Assembly: GCF_029338355.1 (NCBI RefSeq)
Contig: NZ_CP119802.1
Span: 620,001 to 684,000, forward strand
Direction: 5' to 3'
DNA: 64,000 nt
DNA from: Halosegnis marinus
GTDB lineage: Archaea > Halobacteriota > Halobacteria > Halobacteriales > Haloarculaceae
A program made the position numbers and the translations under genes. This document shows positions 52,254 through 61,320 of the stretch, piece by piece. The first letter of the stretch is position 1. Every line of letters begins with the position of its first letter. Below the pieces are notes generated by a model, which saw only the letters and a program-made list of their open reading frames with translations, had not been told where the DNA came from and searched no databases.

Positions 52254-54113
52254 ATGACCGCGACTCAGGGCGACCTCGCGTCGCTTTCGCGGTTCATCTT
52301 CCGGGCGCCCAGCTGGTACTCCAGCCTGGCGTTCGCGCTGTTCATCGCGGCGCTCGCGGGCGTCGCCGCCTTCGACTCGCGGTTCGTGCTGGAGGACGCC
52401 TGGCAGGGCGTCTTCTTCATCGGCATCCCCACCGTCGTCGCCAGCGGCCTCACCCCCTACGTGGACCGGAAGCTGGGGGGCCAGCTCACCCCGAACCGGG
52501 CCTCCCTGCTCGCGCTCGTCTGCGAACTCGTCGTCGTCGGCGTGCTCGTGGTCGCGGGCGTCGTCGCCGTCCTCTCGGCGCGGCTCGGACAGGGGTTCGT
52601 CTTCGACGCGCTCATCGCCTCGCTCGCGGGCGTGTTCGCCCTCCGCCTGCTCGTCGTGATGGCCGTCTCCCACCGCTCGCCGCTGCGCGCGAGCGTCCCC
52701 GCCGGCATCCAGACCGCCGCCGCGGGCGTCCTCCTGTTCGTCTACAGCGGGACGATGCGCTTCCTGGAGATCGGCGGCCCGCTCGCCATGTCGTACCTCT
52801 CGCGCCCCCAGCGCGCCCCCGAGGAACTGCTCGTCATCGTCCCGAGCGACTTCCTCCTGCTTGCCGGGATGTGCGTGCTGTACGCGGGGGCCGTGACCGT
52901 CTTCGTCGCCGTCATCGACCGGCCGTGGAAGCAGTCGATGGGCATCTCCGTGCTCGACTTCCTGCGCGGCTTCGTCGGCCACATCGCCGAGGGGACCCGC
53001 GAACTGGAGGACTTCTTCGAGCAGATCGGCGAGGAGGCCGTCGTCCCGGTCACCGTCCTCGCCTTCCGCACCGAGGAGGGGGAGAAGGCCCGGTTCGTCC
53101 TCCCGATGATACACCCCGGCCCGATGGGCGACATCGGCGGCGGGAACCTCCCCGAGCGGGTCGCCCGGCAGGCCGACGGGCTGGCGTTCCCGCCCCACGC
53201 CACCGCCGGCCACGACTTCAACCTCGTCACGTCCCGGGAGGTCGATACCATCCTCGCGGCGGCCGACCGCGCGATGGAGCGGCTGGAGTACCACGGCGAC
53301 GCGACCGAGAGCGTCCGCGTCGAGCAGGGCGAGGCGACCCTGCTCGCGCAGGCGTTCGGCGACGACGCGTTCATGACCGCCACCTACGCGCCCGGCTTCG
53401 CCGACGACGTGGAGTACGCGGTCGGCCTCTCCGCGCAGGCGGAGGCCCGCCGCGGCGGCCTGGAGAACGTGATGCTCGCCGACGCGCACAACTGTAACAA
53501 CGGGCTGGAGGGCGAGGACCTCGGCCACGTCGTCCCCGGCTCGAAGCGCTCGTTCGACATGATAGAGGGGGCACGCGCCGCCGGCGACGGGCTGGCCGGC
53601 TCGGAGCGCCATCCCCTGAAGCTCGGCATCGCGTGGGACCGGACCCGGTGGGAGCCGCTCGACGGCATCGGCCCGCTCGGCGTCCGCGTCGCCGTCACGG
53701 AGACGAACGGCCAGCGCACCGCCTACGTGCTGGTGGACGGCAACAACATGGAGCCGGGCCTGCGCGACGACATCGTCGCGACCGTCGAGCGCCGCGTGGA
53801 CCTCGCGGAGGTGCTCACGACCGACACCCACATCGTCAACACCGTCGAGGCGTCCAATCAGGTCGGCGAGCGGATGGACGGCGACGAACTCCGGTCGCTC
53901 GTCGCCGAACTCGTGGACGACGCCGTCGCGGACCTCGAACCCGTCGAGGCCGGGATGGCGACCGAGCGCGCCGAGGTGACGGTGTTCGGCAACGACCGCA
54001 CCGAGGCGCTGGCCTCCCACGCGAACGCGATGGTCCAGATGGGCGGCGCGCTCGCGGCGGCGTTCGTGCTCGCGGTGACGGCCGTCTCCGTGGTCGTGTT
54101 CTTCCTCGCGTGA
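52254..54113 (+). CDS. DUF2070 archaeal membrane protein
   Basis: This 619-residue protein belongs to an archaeal family of unknown function. The first 240 residues hold about seven membrane helices. A large soluble domain follows (about residues 240-590), with conserved-looking blocks PVTVLAFRTEEGEKARFVLP, MIHPGPMGDIGGGNLPER, DAHNCNNGLEGEDLGHV and ETNGQRTAYVLVDGNNMEPG. One helix sits at the very C terminus (AAAFVLAVTAVSVVVFFLA). His, Asp and Asn residues in the soluble blocks could bind metal. It is preceded by the GMP synthase subunit, with 66 bases and a promoter box between. Confidence 0.9.
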   Translation: MTATQGDLASLSRFIFRAPSWYSSLAFALFIAALAGVAAFDSRFVLEDAWQGVFFIGIPTVVASGLTPYVDRKLGGQLTPNRASLLALVCELVVVGVLVVAGVVAVLSARLGQGFVFDALIASLAGVFALRLLVVMAVSHRSPLRASVPAGIQTAAAGVLLFVYSGTMRFLEIGGPLAMSYLSRPQRAPEELLVIVPSDFLLLAGMCVLYAGAVTVFVAVIDRPWKQSMGISVLDFLRGFVGHIAEGTRELEDFFEQIGEEAVVPVTVLAFRTEEGEKARFVLPMIHPGPMGDIGGGNLPERVARQADGLAFPPHATAGHDFNLVTSREVDTILAAADRAMERLEYHGDATESVRVEQGEATLLAQAFGDDAFMTATYAPGFADDVEYAVGLSAQAEARRGGLENVMLADAHNCNNGLEGEDLGHVVPGSKRSFDMIEGARAAGDGLAGSERHPLKLGIAWDRTRWEPLDGIGPLGVRVAVTETNGQRTAYVLVDGNNMEPGLRDDIVATVERRVDLAEVLTTDTHIVNTVEASNQVGERMDGDELRSLVAELVDDAVADLEPVEAGMATERAEVTVFGNDRTEALASHANAMVQMGGALAAAFVLAVTAVSVVVFFLA

Positions 54114-54143
54114 GCGGGCACGGGGGCCCGAGAAGGAACGGGG

Positions 54144-54392
54144 TTACTCGCCGAACAGCTCGTCCACCGCGGAGCGGGCCGCGAGCGCGGCCTCGTCGGC
54201 CACCCGCTCCTGTGCGTCGTCGTCGGGCACGTTCAGGTACACGTCGACTTCGAGCGTCCCGTCTTCGAAGGTGACGGTCACGTCGAGGTCGCGCACCTCG
54301 CTCTGCGCGTAGCGGGAGAAGACCAGCCCCTCCGCGGCCTCGCTGGCCGCGCGGACGACCTCCTCGTCGGTCGGCTCCTCCCGGTCGCTCAT
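54144..54392 (-). CDS. DUF3194 protein
   Basis: This 82-residue acidic protein (DEEVVRAASEAAEGLVFSRY, VRDLDVTVTFEDGTLEVDVYLNVPDD) belongs to a small archaeal family found next to prefoldin beta. The start lies one base after the prefoldin stop, so they are co-transcribed. The fold looks like helix, then beta pair, then helix. The function is unknown; the constant association hints at a role in protein folding or ribosome biogenesis. Confidence 0.85.
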   Translation of the reverse strand: MSDREEPTDEEVVRAASEAAEGLVFSRYAQSEVRDLDVTVTFEDGTLEVDVYLNVPDDDAQERVADEAALAARSAVDELFGE

Positions 54393-54393
54393 C

Positions 54394-54786
54394 TTACGCG
54401 CCGCCGGGGCCCTGCGGGCCCTGCGGGCCGCCCATGCCGCCGCCCTGCTGGAGCATCTGCTGGAGCTCCTGCTGGAGGCTCTCGAACTGCTCCTGGACGC
54501 GCTCCTCCTGCTTGCCGAGCGTCTCGGTGCGGATCTCCAGCGAGTCGACCTTCTCCTCCAGCGCCTCGTACGCCTCGTCGTACTCCGTGGCGACGAGCAG
54601 TTCGCCGACCTCGCGGTACATCTCGGTGTCCTCGTCGAGCCCCTCCAGCGCTTCGAGCGCCGTCTCGGACTCGCGCAGCGTCGTCTCGGCCTGCTGCTTC
54701 TGGGCGGCGACCTGCTGGGCCGTCTCCTGAAGGTCCTGTAGCTCCTCGATCTTCTCCTGGGCCTCCGGCGGAAGGTTACCCTGCAT
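54394..54786 (-). CDS. pfdB: Prefoldin subunit beta
   Basis: Prefoldin holds unfolded proteins for the thermosome. The 130-residue product has the beta-class form: an N-terminal coiled-coil helix ([20 protein letters not shown]), the hairpin region around residues 60-75 ([19 protein letters not shown]) and a C-terminal coiled coil. It ends in a Gly/Met/Gln-rich tail ([16 protein letters not shown]). The ATG at 54786 is supported by CAAAAAC at 54811-54817, 27 bases upstream on the minus strand. Confidence 0.95.
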   Translation of the reverse strand: MQGNLPPEAQEKIEELQDLQETAQQVAAQKQQAETTLRESETALEALEGLDEDTEMYREVGELLVATEYDEAYEALEEKVDSLEIRTETLGKQEERVQEQFESLQQELQQMLQQGGGMGGPQGPQGPGGA

Positions 54787-54810
54787 ACCCGGCGCGACGG
54801 GCTTGCCACT

Positions 54811-54817
54811 CAAAAAC
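54811..54817 (-). promoter_or_regulatory. Promoter box of the prefoldin beta gene
   Basis: GTTTTTG on the minus strand is centred about 28 bases before the ATG at 54786. Confidence 0.45.
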
Positions 54818-54909
54818 CTCCGCTTTCCGTTCGCTCACGACGGGTGCGGCCGTCGCGGGGGGGGGCGGTCGGCCAAGACTTAACGCGGTTCGCCTCCCCG
54901 GTTCGACAG

Positions 54910-55278
54910 ATGGACGACTCCGGACTCGTCGAGGCGCTACGGGAGCGGTACGACGGCTCGCTGCTGGCCGTGGCGACGTACTCCGCCGACGGATACACCC
55001 TCCACTTCACCGCGGACCGGGTCGAGGAGAACTACTCGGCCCTCGACATCGAGGCCATCTACGACGACGTGGTGTTACAGGACATCGCCCAGCCGTTCCA
55101 GGAACAGCTGTTCGGCGACATGGGCGACATCAGGGGGAAGCTCCGGCTGTTCGAGAACGGGACCGTGGCCCACTTCTGGCCCTCGGAGGAGCGCGAGGGC
55201 GCGTTCGTCGCGTTCAGGCCGGACGCCGACCTCCGGCTCCGTGACCTGTACGGCGTCGTCGCGGAACACTACTCGTAG
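54910..55278 (+). CDS. Uncharacterised haloarchaeal protein
   Basis: This 122-residue acidic soluble protein begins MDDSGLVEALRERYDGSLLAVATYSADGYTLHF. It has EENYSALDIEAIYDDVVLQDI and ends LRLRDLYGVVAEHYS. The pattern is a mixed alpha/beta fold without Cys or obvious active site. A box (GACTTAACG) lies about 30 bases before the ATG at 54910; a longer frame from a GTG at 54844 would run through a nine-G tract and is rejected. It sits on the opposite strand inside the prefoldin-Pcc1-RpoP-L37Ae block. I do not recognise the family. Confidence 0.75.
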   Translation: MDDSGLVEALRERYDGSLLAVATYSADGYTLHFTADRVEENYSALDIEAIYDDVVLQDIAQPFQEQLFGDMGDIRGKLRLFENGTVAHFWPSEEREGAFVAFRPDADLRLRDLYGVVAEHYS

Positions 55279-55291
55279 CCGGGGCGACCGG

Positions 55292-55537
55292 TCAGGTCCC
55301 GCCGACCGACTCCGCGACCGCCACCAGCGTCGTCCACGTGTTGAGCCCCGCGCGCAGGGCGGTGAGGTCGTCGGCCGCGACCTCGACGGTCAGGTCCGCG
55401 CCGTCGCGGGCGAGCGACGCCTCGGTGCGGTCGCCCGCTATCTCGTCGAGTTCCTGCGCGACGCTGGCTTCGACCAGCGCCGCGGCTTCCGGGTCGGGAT
55501 ACTCGAAAACGAGCGTCGCGGCGTGCGGGCGCGGCAA
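55292..55537 (-). CDS. KEOPS complex subunit Pcc1
   Basis: Pcc1 is the dimerising subunit of KEOPS, which makes the t6A modification at position 37 of ANN-decoding tRNAs. The 81-residue product has the family pattern: ATLVFEYPDPEAAALVEASV, then a central beta strand (ASLARDGADLTVEVAADDL) and the final helix LTALRAGLNTWTTLVAVAESV. It starts five bases after the RpoP stop, so it belongs to the L37Ae-RpoP-Pcc1 unit. Confidence 0.88.
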   Translation of the reverse strand: MPRPHAATLVFEYPDPEAAALVEASVAQELDEIAGDRTEASLARDGADLTVEVAADDLTALRAGLNTWTTLVAVAESVGGT

Positions 55538-55542
55538 TCCGG

Positions 55543-55674
55543 CTACTCGACCTCGATGGTCTTGATGTCGCGGCTCCGCTCCTTCAGCAGGACGCGGTGG
55601 CCGCAGTACGGACAGCGAACGCCGCCGTACTCGTCGAGGCTGACGTCGCGCTTACAGCGGGAACACTTGTACAT
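55543..55674 (-). CDS. rpoP: DNA-directed RNA polymerase subunit P (Rpb12-like)
   Basis: This 43-residue zinc-binding polymerase subunit has the Rpb12 ribbon: [14 protein letters not shown], then [16 protein letters not shown]. Two C-x2-C pairs hold one zinc. Its ATG overlaps the L37Ae stop by one base (TAATG on the minus strand), giving tight coupling of a ribosomal protein, a polymerase subunit and a tRNA-modification subunit. Confidence 0.94.
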   Translation of the reverse strand: MYKCSRCKRDVSLDEYGGVRCPYCGHRVLLKERSRDIKTIEVE

Positions 55675-55943
55675 TATTCCTCGTCGCCGAGCGCGGCGCG
55701 CAGCGAGCGGCGCACGGTGCGGCCGGCGGGCGTCTCCGGGCGGTAGGAGCCGCCGGCGAACTTGTGGCCGCACGCGCCGCACTGCCAGATGCCGGTGCCC
55801 TTCCGGTCCACGCGGTCCTCGCCACACGAGGGGCAGGCGTGGTCCTCGTTCGTGTCCGCCTCGATCTCCGCGACGCGACGACGGGCGACGCGGCCGTAGC
55901 GCGCGCCGAACCGACCGGCGCTGCCGGTCTTGCTCTTGGCCAT
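55674..55943 (-). CDS. rpl37ae: Large ribosomal subunit protein L37Ae (eL43)
   Basis: This 89-residue zinc-finger ribosomal protein begins [21 protein letters not shown] and has the ribbon [19 protein letters not shown] and [17 protein letters not shown]. It ends in a basic/acidic tail. The ATG at 55943 follows from the MAKSKTG start shared by the family; ATCATAAAC at 55969-55977 is the promoter. It heads the unit with rpoP and pcc1. Confidence 0.95.
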   Translation of the reverse strand: MAKSKTGSAGRFGARYGRVARRRVAEIEADTNEDHACPSCGEDRVDRKGTGIWQCGACGHKFAGGSYRPETPAGRTVRRSLRAALGDEE

Positions 55944-55968
55944 AGTACCGAAAGGAAACCGCCTCGGA

Positions 55969-55977
55969 ATCATAAAC
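55969..55977 (-). promoter_or_regulatory. TATA box of the L37Ae-rpoP-pcc1 unit
   Basis: GTTTATGAT on the minus strand is centred about 30 bases before the ATG at 55943. Confidence 0.5.
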
Positions 55978-56006
55978 CCTGCGAGACGCGGCCGCTCGCG
56001 GCCGCC

Positions 56007-56729
56007 CTACTCCTGTAGCTCCGCGTCGCGGAGCGCGCCGTTGAGGTCGTCGCGCAGGCGCTCGCCCGTCTCGCGGTCGCCCGCCGTCGTGACCACGCGG
56101 TTCTCCTGCACCGACGAGCCGTCGCGCAGCAGCAGGCGGACGTTGCCGTTCTCGTCGGCGCGGGTCGCCTTCGCGCGCACCCCGGAGCGCGACCCGGAGC
56201 CGCCGGCGTCGATGGGGCCCGGGATTATCTTCTTGACGTTGGGGTGTTCGCCGACGGTGCTGATGGCCCGCCGGCCCGCGCGCTTCCCGATGAGGGTGGT
56301 GTGGCTCCCGCCGAGTTTCTCCGCGGGCGCTTTGTCCACGACCTCCAGCGGGGCGTCGCCCTGCCGGGCCCGAACGGCCTCGACGGGGTCCTCGTCGGCC
56401 ACGCGGTAGAGGGTGTAGTGGAGTTCGCCCCGGACGGCGGACAGCACGTCGCGGTCGCCGGCTGCGTACACCTCCTCGGGGCGCTTGCGGTGGACCTCGT
56501 CGGCGACGAGGCCGGCGAAGTTCCGCAGTTCGCGCGGTTCCTGCTCGGGGTCGTCCTCCGGGCGCGTGGTCACCGTGCGTTCGGCGACCACCTCGCCGTC
56601 GTACAGACAGGTGACCGTCGCGCGGTCGCGGTCCAGGTCCAGCACCGCGACCTCGGCGTTCGGCTCGCGACAGGTGAGACAGAAGTCGCCCGGCCGTTCG
56701 AGCGGCGTCCCACACTGTCGACACTCCAT
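56007..56729 (-). CDS. DUF2103 metal-binding protein
   Basis: This 240-residue protein starts with a zinc ribbon ([20 protein letters not shown]). A DUF2103-type region follows, with [40 protein letters not shown] and [16 protein letters not shown]. The latter blocks resemble a small nucleic-acid- or nucleotide-binding fold. The function is unknown. GATAAGC at 56753-56759 (minus-strand box) gives an exact leaderless distance to the ATG. The gene lies 63 bases upstream of L37Ae on the same strand. Confidence 0.85.
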   Translation of the reverse strand: MECRQCGTPLERPGDFCLTCREPNAEVAVLDLDRDRATVTCLYDGEVVAERTVTTRPEDDPEQEPRELRNFAGLVADEVHRKRPEEVYAAGDRDVLSAVRGELHYTLYRVADEDPVEAVRARQGDAPLEVVDKAPAEKLGGSHTTLIGKRAGRRAISTVGEHPNVKKIIPGPIDAGGSGSRSGVRAKATRADENGNVRLLLRDGSSVQENRVVTTAGDRETGERLRDDLNGALRDAELQE

Positions 56730-56752
56730 ACCGAACCGAGGCCGGCCCGACC

Positions 56753-56759
56753 GATAAGC
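56753..56759 (-). promoter_or_regulatory. TATA-like box of the DUF2103 gene
   Basis: GCTTATC on the minus strand is centred 27 bases before the ATG at 56729. Confidence 0.5.
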
Positions 56760-56767
56760 GGCGCGGC

Positions 56768-57505
56768 TCAGGCCTTGCGGACGTCCGCGACGTAGCCGCC
56801 GGACCCGTCCAGCGCGTTCGGCTCGACCACCTCGTGGAGTTCCCACGCCGTCGGGGCGAGCACCTCGCGCATCTCCGCGGGCGAGACCATGAGGTAGTCG
56901 AACCACGGCGTGGCGCGCCGCCCGTACCGCGTGCGGATGCGGAGCGCACCGCCGAGCCGCCCCCGCTCGCGGTTGAAGTCGTGGTACTCGGTGTGGGCCG
57001 GTTCGTCGGTCGCGTAGGGGTCCCGCGTCGCCGCGAGGATGCGCGCGTCGTCGCTCGTCACCGCGGCGAGACCGCCGAGGATTCGCGGGGCCGTCGCGCG
57101 TGTCCCGACCAGTCCGAAGTTGTTGCCGTACATGACGACGGTGTCGAACTCGCCGTCCAGGTCGCGCGCGTCGGCGGCGTCCAGCCCCCGGGCGTCGAGG
57201 CCGCGGTCGCGGCTCACCTCGACCGCGCCCGGCGACACGTCGATGCCGACGACCTCGTGGCCCCGGTCCTGCAAGTAGAGCCCGACGCGGCCCGCGCCAC
57301 AGCCGACGTCGAGGACGCGCCCCTCGGCGCGGTCGATGCCCGCGCGCTCGTGGCCGCTCCAGTCCTCGTACTCGGCGAAGTACAACCCCGCGCCGGCGGA
57401 GACGCCGATCCAGCCGTCGTCGCGCTCGATTATCTCGACGGGCTCCTCGCCGGCGTGGTGGTCACGGACGACGGCGCCGTAGGCGTCCTCGCGCTCGTCC
57501 AGCAT
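56768..57505 (-). CDS. Class I SAM-dependent methyltransferase
   Basis: This 245-residue protein has the Rossmann-type SAM site [21 protein letters not shown] near residue 64, then [16 protein letters not shown] (motif II acid) and [14 protein letters not shown] (motif IV). A C-terminal region ([33 protein letters not shown]) probably binds the substrate, which is unknown. It lies 56 bases after the TruD stop and 39 bases before the DUF2103 start on the same strand. It is therefore possibly part of a run TruD, methyltransferase, DUF2103 of RNA-related genes. Confidence 0.87.
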   Translation of the reverse strand: MLDEREDAYGAVVRDHHAGEEPVEIIERDDGWIGVSAGAGLYFAEYEDWSGHERAGIDRAEGRVLDVGCGAGRVGLYLQDRGHEVVGIDVSPGAVEVSRDRGLDARGLDAADARDLDGEFDTVVMYGNNFGLVGTRATAPRILGGLAAVTSDDARILAATRDPYATDEPAHTEYHDFNRERGRLGGALRIRTRYGRRATPWFDYLMVSPAEMREVLAPTAWELHEVVEPNALDGSGGYVADVRKA

Positions 57506-57561
57506 CGCCCCGACGTTCTCGGAGGGCGGACTTGAACGCGGGGGTGGCGTGTGACGCCTTC

Positions 57562-58908
57562 TCAGGCGAGCGAGCCGGGGTCCGTCTTGAGGTACTCCCG
57601 GAGGAGCGTGGTGGCGTACGACCCCTTCGGGAGCCGGAAGGAGAAGGAGAGCGGGTCGGTGGACGCGTCGAGGTCGCTCGTCAGGAGTATCGCCCGGCGG
57701 GTCCCGCTCGACGCGAACTCGCCGGGGAGCGCGAAGTCGTCGGGCGCGAGGTCCATGTCGTCGAGGACCGCGCGCTCTATCTCGCCCTGCTCGCCGTCCG
57801 CGAGGTCTGTGTCCGTGCCGACGAGCGGCGCGGTGACGAACGCCCGCCCGCGCTCGACGTGGCGGTTCACGGTATCGACACGGCCCTCGGTGACGCGCTG
57901 GGTGCGGTCGGGGTCCGGGAGCGGCAGCCCCTCCGGCGCGTCCCGGTCGGCGAAGCACACCACGTCGCCCGCGACCGCCGCGTCGAAGGGGAGCCCCCGC
58001 TCCAGCCGCGCGGAGAGCATCCGGTTGAACGCGTACGACTGCGCGGCGTGGACGAACAGCCGCCGGAGGTTCGACGGGAGCCGTTCGAGCGCGTCGCGGA
58101 ACCGCTCCTCGCCCGCGGCGTCCGACTCCGCGAGGCCCTGCAGCAGCGACCGCTCGTATCGGAGCCGTCCGGGGAGCCGCTCGGTGAGTTCGCCCCAGTC
58201 GCTCCCCCAGCCGTCGGCGACCGCCGCGCGCGCCTCGCTCGATGCCTCGGGCTCGGTCTCGCTCGTCGCACAGACGTACTGCCACACGGCCGCCTCGGGG
58301 TCGCCGCGCAGGAGCGCGAGCCCGACCTCGTGGGTGACGGGCCGCGACGCGCCGAACCGCTGCGGGCCGAAGAAGTTCGGGACGCCGACGCCGCCCTCGC
58401 TCGGCTCGTGCCCCGCGAACCCGCGCAACTGCTCGGTTATCGCGTCGGCGTTTCCGGGCGCGTCGGGCGCCGAGACCGTTATGTCGAAGGCGTTGCCCGC
58501 GAGGTCGCCGAACAGCACCGGCCGCCCGGCGCGCCCGAGCGGCTCGATGTCCGCCTCGTCGAGTTCGGGGAGCGCGTCGGCGTCCTCGATGCCCTCCACG
58601 GAGAACAGCTGTGTCGTCACGGCGCGCTTGTCCTTCGTTCCGGCCCACGAGACGCGCTCGCGGGAGATGCCGAGCTTCGAGGCGAGCGCGCCCGCGAAGT
58701 CGTTGGTGTCCCACGCGCGCAGCGTCGCCCGGAAGACGAGGTGGGCGTACGAGCCGGGGTCGGCGTCCAGCGGCTCGTAGTCGAACGCCTCCAGTTCGCG
58801 CACCCGGAAGTCCTCCGGCGTCGCGCGGAGCCGACCGCCCGTCCCGTCCGCGTCGCTGACGTACCACTCGACGCCCGTCGCCCGCTCGCGGTCGTGTGCC
58901 TCGCGCAT
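57562..58908 (-). CDS. truD: tRNA pseudouridine synthase TruD
   Basis: TruD makes pseudouridine 13 in tRNA. The 448-residue product has the family motifs: [28 protein letters not shown] with the catalytic Asp near residue 93, [12 protein letters not shown] near residue 175, and the inserted domain ([19 protein letters not shown]). The archaeal/eukaryal form (Pus7-like) is longer than the bacterial one, as here. The ATG at 58908 follows a CGCTTAACC box. It diverges from the DUF192 gene. Confidence 0.94.
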   Translation of the reverse strand: MREAHDRERATGVEWYVSDADGTGGRLRATPEDFRVRELEAFDYEPLDADPGSYAHLVFRATLRAWDTNDFAGALASKLGISRERVSWAGTKDKRAVTTQLFSVEGIEDADALPELDEADIEPLGRAGRPVLFGDLAGNAFDITVSAPDAPGNADAITEQLRGFAGHEPSEGGVGVPNFFGPQRFGASRPVTHEVGLALLRGDPEAAVWQYVCATSETEPEASSEARAAVADGWGSDWGELTERLPGRLRYERSLLQGLAESDAAGEERFRDALERLPSNLRRLFVHAAQSYAFNRMLSARLERGLPFDAAVAGDVVCFADRDAPEGLPLPDPDRTQRVTEGRVDTVNRHVERGRAFVTAPLVGTDTDLADGEQGEIERAVLDDMDLAPDDFALPGEFASSGTRRAILLTSDLDASTDPLSFSFRLPKGSYATTLLREYLKTDPGSLA

Positions 58909-58996
58909 TCGTTGTCGTGTCCGTTTCGCGGTCGCGGGGTTAAGCGGTCGTGTTTCGCCCTCCCTCTCGGATGGGTCGGCCGGACCACGCGAAACC

Positions 58997-59004
58997 GTCA
59001 TACC
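58997..59004 (+). promoter_or_regulatory. TATA-like box of the DUF192 gene
   Basis: GTCATACC is centred 26 bases before the GTG at 59026, supporting that start. Confidence 0.45.
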
Positions 59005-59025
59005 CTCACCGGCCGACGACCGAGC

Positions 59026-59400
59026 GTGCGCGTCGTACACGACCCCAACGGGCGCGAGCGCGTCCTCGCCGACGAGGTCGAGGTGGCGGAGACGTTCCTC
59101 TCGCGGGCGCGGGGGCTGATGTTCCGGCGGTCGATACCCGACGACTACGCGCTCCTGTTCCGGTTCGACGGACAGGCGACGCGCGACCTCCACATGGTGT
59201 TCGTGCCCTTCGATATCGACGCCGTCTGGCTCGCGGACGGCGTCGTCCAGCAGGTGAAACGACTCCCGGCGTGGACCGGGCGCGGGAGGGCCGTCGCCGA
59301 CACGATACTCGAACTGCCGGCGGGCGCGGCCGACGGCGTGGCGGCGGGGGACCGAATCGCGGTTCAGACCGCCTCGACGCGGAGCAGTCGCGCCCAGTAG
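59026..59400 (+). CDS. DUF192 protein
   Basis: This 124-residue protein has the DUF192 pattern [45 protein letters not shown], and the closing [18 protein letters not shown]. The family is small and of unknown function; many members are exported, but this one lacks a signal peptide. The last 37 bases overlap the convergent lipoprotein gene. The GTG start is set by the promoter box and the family's short N terminus. Confidence 0.88.
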   Translation: MRVVHDPNGRERVLADEVEVAETFLSRARGLMFRRSIPDDYALLFRFDGQATRDLHMVFVPFDIDAVWLADGVVQQVKRLPAWTGRGRAVADTILELPAGAADGVAAGDRIAVQTASTRSSRAQ

Positions 59401-60017
59401 TCGCCCACCGTGACCCGGACGCGATAGACCTCGCCCTCGTAGCGGACGTACTCGCCCGCGAGGGAACTCACGGTCGTCGGCTCCCCGAGGTCGGTGCGGT
59501 ACGTGCCGTTCTCGACGGCCGCGCGGACGGCCCGGCGGTGCTCGGCCGTGAGGTTCGCGAACGCGGTGACGTTCGCGCCGCCGGGGTCCTCGGCGACGAC
59601 GTCGACGCCGTACGAGGCGTACAGTTCGCCCGTGTCGAGGCGCACGCGGTACAGCGTCCCGTTGCGGCGCACGAAGTCGTGTTCGGCGAAGGGCTCGGCG
59701 ACCGACGGGGCGAAGGTCTCGCCGTCGATGTACGGCGACTCCGGAACGAAGACCGCGAGGCCGTTCGGCCGGTAGCTCGTCCGGAAGGCCTCGCGTGCGG
59801 CGGCCGAGAGGTCGCGCCACGCGACGGTGTTCGCCGACGAGGGCGTGACCGTCGGGGTCGGCGTGGGCGACCCGACGACCGGCGTCTCGGTCGCCGTGAC
59901 GGTGGGTGTCGGATCCTGTTCCGGCGTCTCGCTCGGGGAGGGCGTCGTCTGTCCGCCGAGGCCGGCACAGCCGGCGAGGAGCACACACAGGCCGAGCAGG
60001 AGGAGGGCGCGGCGCAT
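59364..60017 (-). CDS. Predicted lipoprotein
   Basis: This 217-residue protein starts [22 protein letters not shown], a lipoprotein signal with the lipobox LAGC and Cys17 as the lipid anchor. A Thr/Pro-rich stalk follows (residues 23-60: [21 protein letters not shown]), then an outside domain with two similar beta-rich halves. These are [20 protein letters not shown] and [20 protein letters not shown], which look like an internal repeat. The substrate or partner is unknown. The 3' end overlaps the DUF192 gene by 37 bases. Confidence 0.85.
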   Translation of the reverse strand: MRRALLLLGLCVLLAGCAGLGGQTTPSPSETPEQDPTPTVTATETPVVGSPTPTPTVTPSSANTVAWRDLSAAAREAFRTSYRPNGLAVFVPESPYIDGETFAPSVAEPFAEHDFVRRNGTLYRVRLDTGELYASYGVDVVAEDPGGANVTAFANLTAEHRRAVRAAVENGTYRTDLGEPTTVSSLAGEYVRYEGEVYRVRVTVGDYWARLLRVEAV

Positions 60018-60102
60018 AGGGGGAGAAGCCCCGCGCGTCGGTAAGTGCCTTCGGGCGGGCCGAACCCGTAGGATTTTGACGCGAGGCGGCCCACATCGGG
60101 GT

Positions 60103-60405
60103 GTGAGCGACGCGTACGTGGTAGAGGTGAAGCGGTCGGCCCGCAAGGTGTCGCCCGCCGCGGGGCGGTGGGTCCGCGAGCACGGCACCCGCCGCCGCTT
60201 CGCCACCAAGGCGCTCGCCCGCCAGTGGGCGCGGGTCATGTCGCCGCCGGGCCGCACCGTCTGGGTGCAGGACGCCGCGCCGTGGGACGGAACCCCCGTG
60301 GACGGCTACGTCGTCGGGGGGCGGCGCGCGCGACCGCGGCGCGACCCGGAACCGGGCGAGCAGGAGTCGCTCCCGGTCGCGGCCGACGGGTCGGCGCGCG
60401 ATTGA
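60103..60405 (+). CDS. DUF2188-like small basic-acidic protein
   Basis: This 100-residue protein reads [21 protein letters not shown], then [21 protein letters not shown] and a strand [12 protein letters not shown], followed by a charged tail. The strand, strand, helix, strand order resembles DUF2188-type proteins, but the match is by eye. It is notably richer in Arg than its neighbours, which may mean RNA or DNA contact. The GTG at 60103 has GGATTTTGACG 28 bases upstream. Confidence 0.65.
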   Translation: MSDAYVVEVKRSARKVSPAAGRWVREHGTRRRFATKALARQWARVMSPPGRTVWVQDAAPWDGTPVDGYVVGGRRARPRRDPEPGEQESLPVAADGSARD

Positions 60406-60430
60406 AGTAGCGGCGTGACGCTCCCCGGAT

Positions 60431-61219
60431 ATGGAAGCCATCGGCGGCGGACTGGCGACGCTCGACATCGACGACCACCGCGCGGACGTGACGCTCTCGC
60501 GGCCCGAGAAGCGCAACGCGATGACGACCGACCTGATGAAGGACCTCGCGCTCGCGCTCGAACGCGCCGACGCCCACGAGGACGTGCGGTCCATCGCCCT
60601 GCTCGGCGAGGGGCCGGTGTTCTGTGCGGGGATGGACCTCCACATGATGCGCAGCCGCGGTGACCCCGACTCGGGCGTCGAGCGCGACACCTTCCCCGAC
60701 CTGCTCGACACGCTCGACTCGGTGTCGGTGCCGACGGTCGCGGGCATCAAGCGTGCCGCGCCGGCCGGCGCGTTCGAACTCACCCTCCCCTGCGACTTCC
60801 GCGTGCTCGGGAGCGAGGCGACCTACGGCGTCATCGAGGTGAAACTGGGGACGTTCCCGCACGGCGGCGCGACCCAGCGGCTCCCGCGGCTCGTCGGGCT
60901 GGCGAAGGCGAAGGAACTCGTCCTCTCGGGTGAGTTCATCGACCCGGCGGAGGCCGAGGCCTGCGGGCTGGTGAACGAGGTCGTCCCCGACGAGGAGGTG
61001 GACGACGCGGCGCGCGCGCTCGCGGACTCGCTCGCCGAGAACGCCCCGCTCGGGATGGAACGGGCCAAGCGCGCGCTCAACGCCGCGCTCGACACGCCGC
61101 TCGACGAGGGGCTCCAGCTGGAGCGGGCGCTCGGCCGGGAGATAGACGACACCCACGACTACCGCGAGGGGTTCGAGGCGCGCATCGAGGACCGCGAGCC
61201 GACGTTCGAGGGCCGATAG
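60431..61219 (+). CDS. Enoyl-CoA hydratase/isomerase family protein
   Basis: This 262-residue crotonase-fold protein has [19 protein letters not shown] near residue 20 and the first oxyanion-hole segment [15 protein letters not shown] near residue 60. The second is [15 protein letters not shown] near residue 115. [21 protein letters not shown] supplies a catalytic-region Glu near residue 136. It lies alone, with no beta-oxidation partners nearby. Whether it acts as a hydratase, isomerase or decarboxylase is not decidable. The stop is followed by the structured RNA candidate. Confidence 0.88.
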   Translation: MEAIGGGLATLDIDDHRADVTLSRPEKRNAMTTDLMKDLALALERADAHEDVRSIALLGEGPVFCAGMDLHMMRSRGDPDSGVERDTFPDLLDTLDSVSVPTVAGIKRAAPAGAFELTLPCDFRVLGSEATYGVIEVKLGTFPHGGATQRLPRLVGLAKAKELVLSGEFIDPAEAEACGLVNEVVPDEEVDDAARALADSLAENAPLGMERAKRALNAALDTPLDEGLQLERALGREIDDTHDYREGFEARIEDREPTFEGR

Positions 61220-61238
61220 CGACCGGAGAGACAGTGGG

Positions 61239-61304
61239 GTGGGGCTGCGGCACGAGGTACGGGGGCACCTGCGCGGGGGAAGCGCAGTCGTGCCGCGCCC
61301 TCAC
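61239..61304 (-). ncRNA. Candidate structured small RNA (three-way junction with two C-rich loops)
   Basis: In the gap 61220-61390 bases fold into a compact structure. A basal stem pairs 61239-61241 with 61302-61304, 61242-61245 with 61297-61300, and 61247-61255 with 61288-61296 (nine perfect pairs). Two hairpins branch from it: 61270-61274 with 61282-61286, and 61256-61258 with 61267-61269. Read on the minus strand, both hairpin loops are C-rich (TTCCCCC and GCCCCCGT). A TATA box, CTAATATAAT on the minus strand at 61321-61330, lies about 22-25 bases before 61304, which fits a transcript starting at the base of the stem. I know no family that matches. The plus-strand reading would also fold, so the strand is inferred from the promoter. 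Confidence 0.5.
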
Positions 61305-61320
61305 ACGGCCTTGGCAGCCC

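Noticed and set aside
50025-54020. 1331-codon frame on the minus strand over the DUF2070 and guaAA genes
   Set aside because: Composition is His/Arg/Asp-skewed shadow coding; the plus-strand genes beneath have family motifs and promoters.
54857-54865. Nine-G run as another frameshift site
   Set aside because: It lies before the likely start (54910) of the small plus-strand gene, so it breaks no coding sequence.
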